Both the position numbers and the translations under genes were made by a program. Positions 21,880 to 34,114 of a stretch of DNA of 64,000 bases are shown piece by piece. Position 1 is the first letter of the stretch, and each line of letters starts with the position of its first letter. Below the pieces are notes generated by a model. The model was given only the letters and a program-made list of their open reading frames with translations, did no database searches and had not been told where the DNA came from. The stretch is from NCBI RefSeq assembly GCF_043290135.1, contig NC_134705.1, forward strand, positions 54,653,771 to 54,717,770, read 5' to 3'. The stretch is from Rhipicephalus microplus. Its lineage: Eukaryota > Arthropoda > Arachnida > Ixodida > Ixodidae.

Positions 21880-23207
21880 GAAGTGTCGCCCACAAACACT
21901 CATGTCCTCGACGTACGTGGCTGGATGGTTGATTCGCTTCAGCCATGCAGCGCGAAGAGCTCCATCGTGATGCACCAGGTGCCGATGCTTCTCCGCTGCC
22001 TAGTCGCTCGATTTGCAGCCGACGACAGAGTAATGCTTTTTACTCTTGTTGCTCATGTCAAGGGCGAAGTACGTTCCTAAGTGCGCACAGGCGCTGTAGT
22101 TGACCGAGGAGTGTACACGTGCACGCGACAACTGCTTGGCTGATTTTTTCACCGCAGTGCCAAGAAACAAGGGGCAGTTTTGTATCTGTGGGTGGGAACA
22201 AAAACTGACGTTGACTTCACTACTGTTTTTTCACACCTGATTTAGACCAATCGGTGAGCTGCTTCAGTGAGATGCTTCGGCGAGATTCTTCAGCGAGTTG
22301 CGTGCTGCGTCACGGCGCTGATCACCGAGTTGACGTCACTGCGCGTCAAAGGGGGTCGGTGAGGCGTAGAAAAGATTAGCAGGAATTGTTTTTCGAAATA
22401 AAGGCTCTGTGCGGTTCACAGCGCTGTAATATTGAGAAAACGTGATCGCTGCGGTCTAATCTACGAATAACCGAGCTTGTATAGATGGTGTAAAAAAAAG
22501 TCGGAGCCTGTTTACTGGCCCTTTAAGGGGAGTGGGACTAATGTTGTTAAAATAAGAGCCGTAGTTTTGTTAAATTTGTAGAAAATATGATGTTCTCTTC
22601 AGCAAATCTCATTTTCATAACTCCTTTTCTTCGCCAGTCAAAGCTACATAACTTTCGTAGGTTGTTCTAAGAATTTCGTTTGATGTTTTAAACTTTTTTT
22701 CAAATTTCTGTGTGCAAATTTCCCCTCACCAAGTCACATGAAACATTGCAAATTCTTTCTTAACTGGTCATTTTAGGAATATTTGTGGTGTCTTGGTTTG
22801 GCCATGGCCATAGTAATAATTTCATCGATGTAATTCACATTCAGACAGCTTGTGTTGTTTGCATTACATTTGGTTTGTAATTATTCATTGTTTCTATGAA
22901 AATAACAACACACCCGCACCGAGCCCTGAAATGCTGTTCTGGCGCGGTGAATGAGCTTTTTGGCTATAAAATTTCGGTGATGCCTGTTTTAAATAAGCCT
23001 GCACAACATATGAAAACTCTTCACCAGGTAACTCAGCTGGAGCCATCGTTTTGATCAGTGAACTTCTATTTTGACAAGCACCTCTCAAGGTTTTGTCAAA
23101 TAGCTAGCTGTGGCTACATGTAACCAAACGCATGAACGCCATTTCTACCTCACACGTTCAGCTGTGTTCAAATGCAGTGTTTTGCCAGTTTGTGTCAGTG
23201 GTGATAT
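21880..23207. other. Spacer between the two Gypsy copies, no gene seen
   Basis: AT-rich sequence of about 1.3 kb with short frames only. It lies between two outward-facing 5' LTRs. No recognisable repeat. Confidence 0.5.
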
Positions 23208-23349
23208 TGCTACGTCGCGGACATATCTGCGATCAGAAGACGACAACGAAGAATTAGGCATGTCGGTTCCTACATTTTAGCCGATGCTGTAGGCATCAGT
23301 GTAAATATAGCTTTTAACTAGCCACGCCTCATGTCATTTTTACGTAACA
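23208..23349 (+). repeat. Older Gypsy copy, 5' LTR (142 bp)
   Basis: TG...CA ended and homologous to 28209-28350 and, inverted, to the LTRs at 15925 and 21674. Confidence 0.88.
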
Positions 23350-23433
23350 TGTTTAAGGTAGAAGTGCGGTGCGGGCTACTTCCCCGTTTTCATCACGAAG
23401 CTCTGCAACACCCGTATCATCATAGGTCTAACC

Positions 23434-24680
23434 ATGCCACAGTTTGAACAACCATCGTCTTCACCATCTGCCCTTTCCATGACTTCTACCTACGAAGTTC
23501 TACCTCCTGCTTGTGATCCTGTTGTATTTGTCGGTCAGGATGACGTTGACGTTGACAAATGAATCGAGCGTCATGAATGGGTCAGTGCCAGCTATAGGTG
23601 GGACCCGACTCTTATGCTTGCCAATGTGCTTTTCTACCTCGATGGCCCACCGTGGCTGTGGTTTGATACGCACGAAGTGGAGATTACAAGCTGGGACTTA
23701 TTTCAAGAACAGATTCACGACATTTTCGGCGACACCGTTAGATGGCCGATCGCTGCGCGTAATCGACTGGTGGCACGTGCACAAACGTCGACGGAGCCGC
23801 ACATCGCTTAGATTCCCGACGTCATTGCCCTATGCCGCTAGATTGAGGAGCACACGCGTGAGTTTCAGAAGGTGACCCATGTGCGGAAAGGCATACCAGA
23901 TGACGCCTTTAATGCACTGGTATATAACAACGTTCCCGCCGTCAACGCCATCGTCAAAGAGTGCCGGCACTTTGACGAAGCCAAGAGGTTCTGAAATCAG
24001 TGATTCACCCGACAGCCCATCACGGCCGCAACCTTATCGTGTGAAGCCATTCGCCAGTCACCCACTTATGACAACGTCACGTGCATTGTTCATCGGGAAA
24101 TAGAAGTTGCCTCTCCTGCTCCTTTTCAGCCACCCGTTTTCTCAACGCTTGCCTCTGACCAACAACAGGCGTCAGTGGCGTTCGTACAAACTGTGTTGTG
24201 GCAGGAGGTTTCGAACCTCAGCCTTCTATGAGCGTGTCCCCTGACTCGCCCACAAGTGTCGCCTTACTCCCCAGGACAGGCTCACCATTCAGCACCTACA
24301 ATGCTCTTCCGCAACCTTTAGGAATGTTGAACACCAGACTGCCGGCCTATTAGCTTTTTCTGCCACCGGCCTGGGCGCGTTTGTCGCCATTGCCACCGCT
24401 GTTGGTAAAACAAACCACGTGAAACCTTTTCTACTCCTACTTACATGTATTCTATAACCCCTCGACGTTCAGCTGCCACACCCTCCAAGTTCTACTCGCC
24501 ATCTTGCCAGCCTCCCACTTACGCCCCTTTGCCAGGTCGCCGCTACAGTGACACCCGTTCGTGCGGTCACCGCTAGTTGCGCTACCGGTCGCCGCTACGC
24601 CACCAATCCCGCTTTCCCCCACCTCGTCGTGTTTCCTCGCCCCGCTTTTTTGGACGATCACCACAGGAAAACTGTATAGG
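23434..24680 (+). pseudogene. Older Gypsy gag, decayed
   Basis: Starts ATG CCA CAG, parallel to the minus copy. LANVLFYLDGPPWLWF and later fragments of the capsid and basic tail are recognisable in different frames. Stops and frameshifts are scattered through it, and the zinc knuckle region is eroded. Confidence 0.8.
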
Positions 24681-24719
24681 CTGCGATACCAACGACGCCC
24701 GGAAACAATATACTGACGC

Positions 24720-27700
24720 TTCCCACGCACCACAGACTGCTTGAAGTCCAAGTTTACCATGTTCCTGCAACCGCCATTATTGACACAGGTTCACACCTGT
24801 CTATTATGAGCGCGTCTCTAGGCCGCCGCTTCTGAAAGATTATGACGTGGTCTACGACGCAGGCAATACGTGTTGCCGGTGGCGGTACTGAACAAGTATT
24901 CGGAATGTGCATTGCTCGTGACCGCATTGCTGGTCGTCACAATGTGGCCTTTTTTGCCATGCTAGCTTGTTGGCCTCATGACCTAATACTTGGCCTTGAT
25001 TCCCATTTGGCAAGCTCGGACTTAAATGACTGTATTTGTACCCTCATCCTTGATATTCTACTCTTTGCCGACTACTTAGCAAAGCCCACCAGGCGTTTGA
25101 GGCGAACCACATTCGTTCGCCTGCCACCTCAAGCCGTCACGTACGTGTATTGCTCACCGGCATCTCCCGTTCCTTAATTTAGGCATCACCCCTCAAGTGT
25201 TGTCCTCCCAGATGTCTGTAGCACAACTAACTGCGATAACAGACGGCGATGCCAGCGTTGTCACTGTATCTGCTTCTGAACAAAGTGCCATTTTAGGATC
25301 ACCCAGCTCTGAAACATAATTTTCGAAACGTGAGTGGATCAGACCTTTCGCCTTACCAGGCCGACGTTCTCTGGCAGGTTTTAACATCGTATAGTGACAT
25401 TTTCGACATCTATGATTGTCGCTTGAGCCAGACTAAGATTGTATTTCACCGAATCTACACAGGTGACTCTACGCCTCTTCACCGTTGGCTGTTTCACGTG
25501 TCAGCGTCCGAGCAAAAAGGATTCAAAAAGTGTTTGTCAAAATGCTTACGAAAAATATAATCGAACAATCATCGAGCCCTTCTAGTAGCTAGTGAAAAAA
25601 GACGTTGATGTGACTGAGTGACTCTCGTGAAGTTTGACCTATGTCTGAAAGAAAATTAGAAATCACAGCGATTCTTCGGAAACCTGAGCAACTTTGTCGG
25701 GATGTCGGATTGAAAGCAGATGAGTTTAACAAGAACAAAGACAGCTCATGGTGTGTCTGCGTTGATTATTGCCACGTCAACAAAATACCATGAAAAACAT
25801 GTACCCTCTACGATACATTGATGATGCCATCAATTGTCTCAATGGCACCGCACTTTTTCATTTCTTGACCTCCGATCAGGCTACTAGAAAATTGCTGTAG
25901 AAACCATGGATCGAGAGAAAACTGGCTTGGTTACCCCTGACGGTCTTTACGAATTCATAGTCATGCCCTTCAATCTCTGCAATGCGCCAGCGACATTCGA
26001 GAGATTGATTTACACGCTCCTTCAAGGATTTAAAAGGTCGACATGGTTAAGCTACCTGGACGACGTGATCAACTCTCCTACTTTCGCAGCCTGCCTTGAA
26101 CACTTTTCAGTCATTGTATCTATAATGGACGGGCTGGCCTGCAGCTCAATTCTTCAAAGTGCCCCTTCAGTCTTCGTCAAATTATCGTTTTAGTCACTTT
26201 GTTGACGCTGCTGCCGTAAGACAAGACCCAGCGAAATTACACGCTGTAAAGAACTTCCGAGTCTCACGGTCTGTCCATGATGTTTGCTATTTTGTGGGCC
26301 TCTGCTCATACTTTCGCCAGTTTGTGAAAAACGTATGCGGCACTTGCACGACCATTTACCGACCATCTCAAACAAGATGTCCAATTTTGTGTTGCCCTCT
26401 CGAAGCTGACACCTTTTCTGAACTAATAACCGCTCTAACGACACCTCCTGTTAACTACTCTAACGACACCTCCTGTGGCTGCACATTTCGACCCCGGTGC
26501 TTCAAGAAAGTTGCACACACACGCTAGTGGTCACGGCATTGATGCAGTTTGGGCTAAAGCTTAGCAAGAAAATGACCGCGTAACTGCGTGTGCACGTCGT
26601 ATCCTTTCGTATGCTATAACAGAACGGGAATGTCTCGTTTTTGTTTGGGTGGTTTCGAAATTCCGTCCTTACTTGTATGGTAGCCCTTTGCATGTCGTCA
26701 CCGATCACCACGCGCTGTGTTGGCTTTCTTCTGTGAAGGATCTCAGTGTACGACATGGCAGTTGGACGTTACGCCTACAGGAATATTCCTACTCGGTTGC
26801 TTACAAGTCCGTACGTCTTCATCTGGAAGCTAATTGCTTATCCCGCTACCCTTCTAATGAGAAGAAAGGATAAGCTATTGAGCCAAGCCCCAGTATCATG
26901 TCAATGTCTCAATTTCTTCAGATTGGCGATGCACAACGTCGTGATGTTTCCCTGCGACCACTCAGTGACCGTCTCAAATCTGTTCCGAATGACTCCTCAC
27001 TTCGCATCTGCACCCTCCTTAATGAACCGCTGTACCGTCGTAGCTTTTAGCAACATGACCTGAGCTCCTTCCTGTTGTGCCGAAACATCTGCGTTCAACT
27101 GTGCAGCATGAGCTCTGCGACGAACCAACTATTGGCCATCTGGGTGTATCTCGGACGTACGACCACGTTTGTTGCCGCTAATTTTGGCGTGGTCTCGCCA
27201 AGTCTGTCCGCTGTTACGTGTACTACTGCGATAAATTCCAACCTAGTGAGTGACCTACTGCGCCCCCGGTAGGACTTCTTCAATCTATCTCCAGCACAAC
27301 CGAGCCTTTTTTCTGCGTTGGTAAAGGTCTTCTCTGTCCTTTTCCTGAGTAAAACTCGGACAACAAGTGGGTCGCCGTTGTTATAAACTATGCGACTAGG
27401 CATGCCACCACTCGAGTGCTCCCAATTAGCACCGCTACTGTCGTTGCGGACTTTTGCTCCACGATATCATCCTACACTATGGTGCACCTCACCTATTGCT
27501 CATGAATCGCGGCCGCGCATTGTTGTCACGAGAAATCGACGATTTTCTGCGCTTTTCCTCGACCCAACAGAAGTTGACCACTTTCTACGATCCCCAAACA
27601 AATGGCCTTACGAAGCGCCGAAATCGTACCCCCATGGACATGCTCGTGTTGTATGTGTCCTCCAACTACCATAACTGGGACATGGTGCTACTTCACGTGA

Positions 27701-28165
27701 CCTTCAGGTACAATTCTTCGCGTCATGACACCACTGGTTGTTCACCCTTTTATTTCCTCTATGGCCTTGATCCGATGTTACCACTCGACACTCTACTGCC
27801 GACCACTGCTACACGTAAACCGAACATGCACGCGATGCAATTATTCGTGCTGACCACGCACGTCAGATCGCCCGCCCTAGACTATAGGCTTCGCAAGTCA
27901 CCCAGAAAGCCATCTACGATGGCCGACATGTAGACGTTCGCTTCTCACCCGTTTTTATCGTTGTCCTGTGGCGCCTAGTTCGTAGAGTTGGCTTATCAGA
28001 AGAATTGTCATCTAGGTACATAGGTCTTTACCGTATCGTCCACCAGGTAACCTACGTCACCTATGAGGTCATTCCTACATCCGAGACCATACTGTTCGCA
28101 ACCGTGTCAAGTGATGGAGTGCACGCCTGCAGGCTGAAACCCTACTGCATGCCTTCCTAAGACCG
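24720..28165 (+). pseudogene. Older Gypsy pol, decayed
   Basis: Fragments in order: a protease with the catalytic triplet still DTG (IIDTGSHLSIMSASL, about 24770-24820), RT with TPDGLYEFIVMPFNLCNAPATF and SYLDDVI, RNase H with [11 protein letters not shown] at about 26690-26730, and integrase with NGLTKRRNRT where the catalytic Glu is Lys. There are many stops and frameshifts. Unlike the younger copy there is no insertion between RNase H and integrase. Confidence 0.82.
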
Positions 28166-28208
28166 TAATTATTGTGCACCGAGACGGCGTTTTCACTGCC
28201 GGGGTTAA

Positions 28209-28350
28209 TGCTACGTAGCTGATATATCAGCGCTCAGTAGAGGACAACGAAGAAGTGGGCTTGTCGGTTCCTCCATTTGAGCTGTTGTTATACGCATCAG
28301 CGTAAAAATGGCTTCTAAATAGATATGCCTAGTGTAATTTTTACGTAACA
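28209..28350 (+). repeat. Older Gypsy copy, 3' LTR (142 bp)
   Basis: TG...CA ended. The sequence before it (CACTGCCGGGGTTAA) corresponds to the purine-rich tract of the other copy. Confidence 0.88.
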
Positions 28351-30072
28351 ATATTATTAACTATAAAAGTATCAGCACGTTCAGTTGCTCGTTTGATTGC
28401 GCTTTGACAGTTTTTAAATTGGTGATTTATCCAGCTTTAAAGCTCCAAAACCAGAACAACCTGGTATGGAAGGCATGTTTATCCTTTTCTATAGTATATT
28501 GGCCAGATTATTCTCGTCGTAGTACTTCATTTCCATGTTACGTAAATGTTCAGAGCCTGTGCACCTCTTGAAAACTATCAGCCCAATGTGCTATAAAACC
28601 GTCAAGACCTGACAATCATAGCAAGATGTAACTAAATACATAGGTCCAGTGTATAAATCTTTGAGTGCTTACTTCGTATTTTCGAATGTTTACAGCTAGT
28701 AACAACAAAGCAGGTTGAATTTTAAATAATAAGAGTGCACTAGAAAAAGGCCACCTAGTTGAGCGTGCTTCAAGGCCTTCAACACATGAACTTGGCCTTG
28801 CACGACCAGTGACTATGGGCGCAATCCTCAACACTTTCTGTGATGGATTCGTACGAAGCCACGGGAGAGCATAGGGTGGAGGTGCATAAAGAAATAAACA
28901 GGTGTTATACCTGAATGTAAGAATCCTTAGACGTTGTTTTTCAAAATTTAGAATTGAAGAGCGTTGTTTATGAATTCATTTGTGTAATTACCCTAATACG
29001 ATGCTAGGTGGCGCTGCATTTCTACGACACTCTTTCCAAGACGTGCCGAGCCATATACAAAGGCACAGGCACGGCAGGTAGTGGGTGTGGAGAGAAGGCG
29101 GAAACGACTGAAAATTTGATAATGTTCTTTAAAGGGTTCCACCCTATAGTCCAAGATAACGGCGCGGAATTTTCGCAAAGGATTGGATTTTAGGTACATA
29201 AAAAGCAAAATAGACTCTAAGTGGGGAAAAAAAACCAGGAGCAGGGTAAGTGGTTGGTGGCTACAATAAAGACGCTAGTGAAATTCAGTGCTTGAACGCA
29301 TAGTGATAGTACCTAACTTCAAGGCTAGGTGGCATGAGTCACCAACCGATCTTAAGAGCACAGTCGGATACATGCATAAATTCATCCATCCTTACTCTCA
29401 CTGGAGACGCTGGTTGCCGTTTCTGCAAACTGTAGCTGCTATATTGCATCAGTCCATACACGGATCATGCTGATTCGCTTTTCACCCCGAACGCTTCGTT
29501 GCGATCTTATACGAGTCGTTCGGAAACGTTATATGGCCGTTCTATCGGCAACGACCACATTACCCTACATTCTGTGCCCGTTCTTCGCCTAAAAAGTGAT
29601 AAAAAATCTTTGACAGCAGTTCCTGTTTGGTTGATATTGGCATGCCTGACTGTCAAATTAGCCTCGCTCAAAGTTCTGCGACATGATAGAAAAATAAACC
29701 GGTGTGTACGAGACTACTCCCAAGCTTTCCGTTGAATAGATAGGTATCATAACTGTATTCTAAAGTTGTGCTCTCAGCTCGACACAGCAGCAGTATTTTG
29801 TACATTGGTTCAAGCATGCTTACCGCCAATTTCCTTTCCACTGCTGATTTTCCAAAGCCGAGGTTCCGCAGCGTTCCCAAGCAGAAGTTTCTGTTGTGCC
29901 GCCACACCGTCCCATTCATCGTTAATAGGCCTAAATAGAAATGTACTTAGTTTTGGCCGAATGACGAACTTCATTCAACATAATCTCTGAAGACATGCCA
30001 CTGAATGAAGCAATATGCCGGCTGAAACGCTACAGAACTCTTACGTGCGTGTTTTAATGTCGAGAGCTGCTC
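28351..30072. other. No gene seen
   Basis: AT-rich with short frames on both strands and no recognised family. Confidence 0.5.
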
Positions 30073-30476
30073 CTTATTTATTTACAGATACTGCTAATCC
30101 CATTTGGGATTTTAGCAGGAAGGGCATTTCATAGAATGTGAACAATAAAAAGAAAGAAAAAAAAACAAATCGTTTGGGCTTTCAAGTTATAACACATACA
30201 TACACGAGGGGAATACATGTTGTGGGCTAGGCACTTTTTAGCACAGGGTAATTGTTTGAAAAAGGAATGAACAGTAAAGGCGTAACATAATTTGCATCGT
30301 ACCTAGTGTGACGAGCATGACAAACAAGTCCCGCAGTATATAGAATAAAACAACAATCAATGTTCATACTCGTACCTATGACAACTTGACAACAACTACC
30401 TTCTTTTATTGATTTAACAAAAACACAAAATTTGTACAGAACACGAGTAATTCAGAGAGTCTGCAATGTAGACGGG

Positions 30477-33374
30477 TTATTCGTTGTCGCCTTGTAAATG
30501 CTCTTTTACTGCCGCGGTAAAATTATCCAGTGAAGTACACTGAAGTATAGAAGGTCTCAGCCGGTTCCATTCCCTTATTGCCAATGGGAAGAATGAATAT
30601 TTAAATGAATCTGTGTGAAATGAGCACTCGTCAAGCATTTCGGAATGTGTGTGACGTGTCAGTCTTGTTTGTGCAATAGAAATGTATTTGGATGTATTAA
30701 TCTTTATCTCTCCAAGTATCAGTTGGTACATGAACCGTAGTCATGCTAATTTGGCTCGGTTTTGAAGAGTTAGGATTCCAGCTTTTTTAATAAGTTCAGT
30801 GGGTGAGTCAGAAAATCGATACTTATTGTATATAAACCTAATTGCTTTTCTCTAAATTCCTTCTAACTTCATAATTTTGGTGACAGAAAATGGGAACCAA
30901 ACAATATTGGCATATTCTAACACAGGTCTAATGAACGTTTTGTACGCAATTAGTTTTGTTTCTGCAGGAGCTAATCGAAGGCGTCGTCTAAGGAACATCA
31001 AGCGCCGTAACGCAGCTGAGGTTACTATGGATATGTGGGAGTCCCGCCTGAGATCCTGGGTTATTGTTAGGCCGAGGTATTGATGTTCGTAAACTCGTAG
31101 CAGGGGAATGTTATTAATGATGTAGGGGAAAGTAGACCTGTTTTTTTTCTAGTTATTGTCAGAAGAGCGAATTTTTTGGCGTTAATTGTCATGTGCCAAT
31201 CATCGCACCATTTTGACACGGTTTCTAGGGCATTGTTTAGCGCTATATGATCTTCGTGGGAGTTAATTTCATTGTACAGTATGGAATCGTCGGCGAAAAG
31301 CTTTACGGTAACAGGAATATTCAGCGGTAAGTCATTAATAATTATAAGAAACAGCAAAGGTGCTAGGACGCTGCCTTGAGGTACTCCGGAAGTTACTGCT
31401 GCTATAGAGAAAGTTTCATTATTTATCTCGACGTACTGTGTCCAATCAGATGGGTAATTTTTAATCCAGCGAACAACCGAGCAATTTCCTATAGCTGACT
31501 GAAGTTTCTTAATTAATTTTTTGTGTGAGACACGATCGAAAGCTTTCGAAAAGTCTAGTAGGATGAGGTCTACTTGTTTTTGGTTATCAATGCTCGAAGA
31601 CAAGTCGTGTATCAGTTCAGCTAGCTGACTTACTGTCGATAGCCCTCCACGAAACCCATGTTGGGAAGGTGACAAAAAGCGTTTTTGCTCGAGGTAAGTG
31701 GTCAAATGTTTAAGAATTATGTGTTCCAAAATTTTGCATACTGTGCATGTTAAAGATATTGGTCTGTAGTTTGATTCATCATTTGTGTTATCGCATTTAG
31801 GTATCGGGATTATTTTTGCCTTCTTCCATTCTTTTGGGAAGTTACCTGTCAGGAGGGATTTGTTGAAGATGACATATAAATACTTTGCTATCCATTCGGC
31901 ATACCTTCTTAGGAATTGGTTTGGAATCTTGTCAGGGCCAGGGCTTTTTTTTATGTCAAGACTTAGCAAGAGGTTGAGTACGCCTGCTTCAGTTACAGAG
32001 ACTGGTTCGAGGTGATTTTCGTCACATGAGTCAATATAGGGTTGTTTACCATCATCGATAGTGAAAACAGATGTAAAGTACGTGTTTAAGAACTCTGCTG
32101 CTATGCGGTTTGTTCTCGTGATCGGTTTATCAGTACGTTTTTTAGGGTTAAGATAATCCCAGAATTTTTCGGCGCGTTTTCAATAAAGCTCGATAGAACG
32201 TTTTTAAAATAGTGACGTTTCGCCATCTTAATTTTAGATTTCATTTCAACTATGGCAATGCAAAGTGAATTCCTAGAAGGATTAGGTTTATGCTTTAGCG
32301 ATTTCCTAAGTCTTTTAACCCTGCGTTTGGCATGAATAACGTCTCGCGTTATCCATGGGTTATGCTTATTAGTTTTTGTTTTTACTGGTACGTAATTGTG
32401 AAGGCAGTGTAGTACAATGTTTTTAAATAATTACCACACTGTATCTATATCGGCGGTGGGATGACCCCAATCATTTACGAATGACTCTAATTGAAAGGAA
32501 AGATAATCAATTATAGTTGTATCGTCAGCGTTTGCGAAGTCCGCTAATGTGATCCGTGATACTGAATCAGTTTTACTTCTTTGAATGTGGGAGGTACATA
32601 GAACTAGTTTGTGGTCTGATATACCGGTCATTACTTCAAATTTAGAGCCATGTGTAGGGAAATGGTCGCTTGTAAAAATCAGGTCAAGTATATTTGATTT
32701 CGTTCCTTGAACACGTGTTGGCTCTTTCACGATCTGGCTGAGGTTAAAAGACAACATTAAATCAAAAAGTATTTCCGAGCGTGCGCATTGGAATCGTAAT
32801 GTTTCCCAGTTAATAGTCGGGAGATTGAAATCCCCCAACAAGATAACCCTTGCACAAGCAACATGTCGTCGCATGTAGCCATGCAGGGCTTGCAAGCTAT
32901 CTGTTCCGGAATTGGGGCTTAGATTAACACATCTTACAATAACGTTACGTGAACCAAACATCAGTTTACAGAATATTGCCTCTACATCGAAAGCTTCTGG
33001 CATAACAGTGTAAGGTATTTTTTTGTTAATAAGTATGGCCACGCCTCCTCCACGTGTTGCTCTATCTTTCCGTACGATAACATAGCCGGGCGGTGTAATT
33101 TAAAAATTCATAACGTCATGTGTGAACCATGTTTCGGTTTTTCTAAGAAGTCGGGTTTCATACAAAGCAGTAACGATTCAACAGCCTCGGATTTATTTAG
33201 AATGCTTCGTGCGTTCACATAGGCAAAGACTATGGTTTGGCGGGTTGATTTGGGTGCCGAGGGCGTAGTGACGGTGCTTCGACTCGCTGCTTTTTTTTTC
33301 AATTGAAGAAGCACTCGAGTTGTTACGTACAGCAACTTTGTCTTTTTTTGCATCATCCCATTGGTAACAGACAT
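30477..33374 (-). pseudogene. LINE ORF2: nuclease and reverse transcriptase, broken
   Basis: An ATG at 33374 starts a frame with FAYVNARSILNKSEAVESLL, the start of the AP-endonuclease-like domain. The next motif, TETWF, lies in a shifted frame, followed by a stop. From 33042 the domain continues with LLGDFNLPTINW and ISDHKLVLCTS (catalytic D/N and SDH). After a linker with stops, RT is at 31969-31067: SPGPDKIPNQFL, LILLDFSKAFDRVSHKKL, TSGVPQGSVLAPLLFLI and KLFADDSILY. The C-terminus is at 30731-30477. The RT copies the element RNA at a nick made by the nuclease. At least one frameshift and several stops. No RNase H domain seen, as in CR1/Jockey members. Confidence 0.88.
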
Positions 33375-33420
33375 TGTTTATTCTTAGTTTATCATAGACT
33401 AGTGAAACTTTGTCCCCAGA

Positions 33421-34044
33421 TTATTTGTTAGCCTTTGCACAGTTCCACAAGTGTCTTCTTATGTCCCGTACCCGCACCGAGAAATCTTCGCTAACCAATA
33501 AGTCTGTTCCTTTTAACTTGCGGCAGTTTTTGAACACTCGCGTTTTGTCTCGAAAGTTGAGCAGCTTAAGAATTATGGGCCTAGTTTTATTTGTGGCTGG
33601 CTTCCCTAGTCTGTGTATTCGTTCAATACCGATACCATCAGTTTTGAGCTTCTCTTTAAACACTGTTTCAGTAACAGTCTCTTCTAGGGTGGAATTATTC
33701 TCATTTTGGTATTCAGTTATTCCGTATATTATTAAGTTGCACCTCCGTGAACGGTTTTCTAAATCGTCTACCTTTAGTTCGAGGGCAGACACAACTTCCT
33801 GTAAATGTGCAACTTGTTCAACACAGCTCGAAATTTTCGTGGCCAAAACATCAAGATTTTCTAGTTTTTTGTCAATTGAAGTCAATCTATCTTCTTTAAT
33901 TTTCTTGATGTCGCCAGCAATCAGTTCTAACTTTTGTAGCAGCTCGTCCGTTTTGGGTCCGGGGTTGGTTTCGACATCGCCAGCTAGCAATAGTAGTTCG
34001 GTAAGGCACGACGCTAGTTCATAAACACATGAGCATAGAAACAT
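33421..34044 (-). CDS. LINE ORF1 with N-terminal 2A peptide and coiled coil/RRM-type domain
   Basis: The chosen start is the ATG at 34042-34044, which gives 207 codons; the same frame is also open upstream into the monomers. Residues 1-30 end in LTELLLLAGDVETNPGP, a full match to the D-V/I-E-x-NPGP ribosome-skipping consensus, with a hydrophobic stretch before it. Residues 33-95 are rich in heptad-like Leu/Ile/Lys and look like a coiled coil. From about residue 95, RRCNLIIYGI onwards resembles the L1 ORF1p RNA-binding domain. A TAA at 33421-33423 ends it, but the same frame goes on with SGDKVSLVYDKLRINNVCY, so this stop is probably a nonsense change and the real C-terminus overlaps ORF2. Confidence 0.8.
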   Translation of the reverse strand: MFLCSCVYELASCLTELLLLAGDVETNPGPKTDELLQKLELIAGDIKKIKEDRLTSIDKKLENLDVLATKISSCVEQVAHLQEVVSALELKVDDLENRSRRCNLIIYGITEYQNENNSTLEETVTETVFKEKLKTDGIGIERIHRLGKPATNKTRPIILKLLNFRDKTRVFKNCRKLKGTDLLVSEDFSVRVRDIRRHLWNCAKANK

Positions 34045-34114
34045 TGGGCACGGCAGCACAATAATGCAGGGGTTATCGGAACGGAAGCATTTACAGTAAT
34101 GTTTTCTCACCTGC

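Larger units (their letters stand above)
23208..28350 (+). mobile_element. Ty3/Gypsy LTR retrotransposon, older inverted copy
   Basis: 5,143 bp in plus orientation, same family as 15925-21822. LTRs are at 23208-23349 and 28209-28350, starting TGCTACGT and ending TTTACGTAACA. A perfect 4-bp target duplication ATAT flanks it (23204-23207 and 28351-28354). The two LTRs differ at roughly 30 positions, far more than in the other copy, so this insertion is older. Gag and pol are recognisable throughout but full of stops and frameshifts. Confidence 0.9.

Noticed and set aside
24452..24760. Minus-strand frames within the older Gypsy copy
   Set aside because: Antisense shadows of the decayed plus-strand gag.
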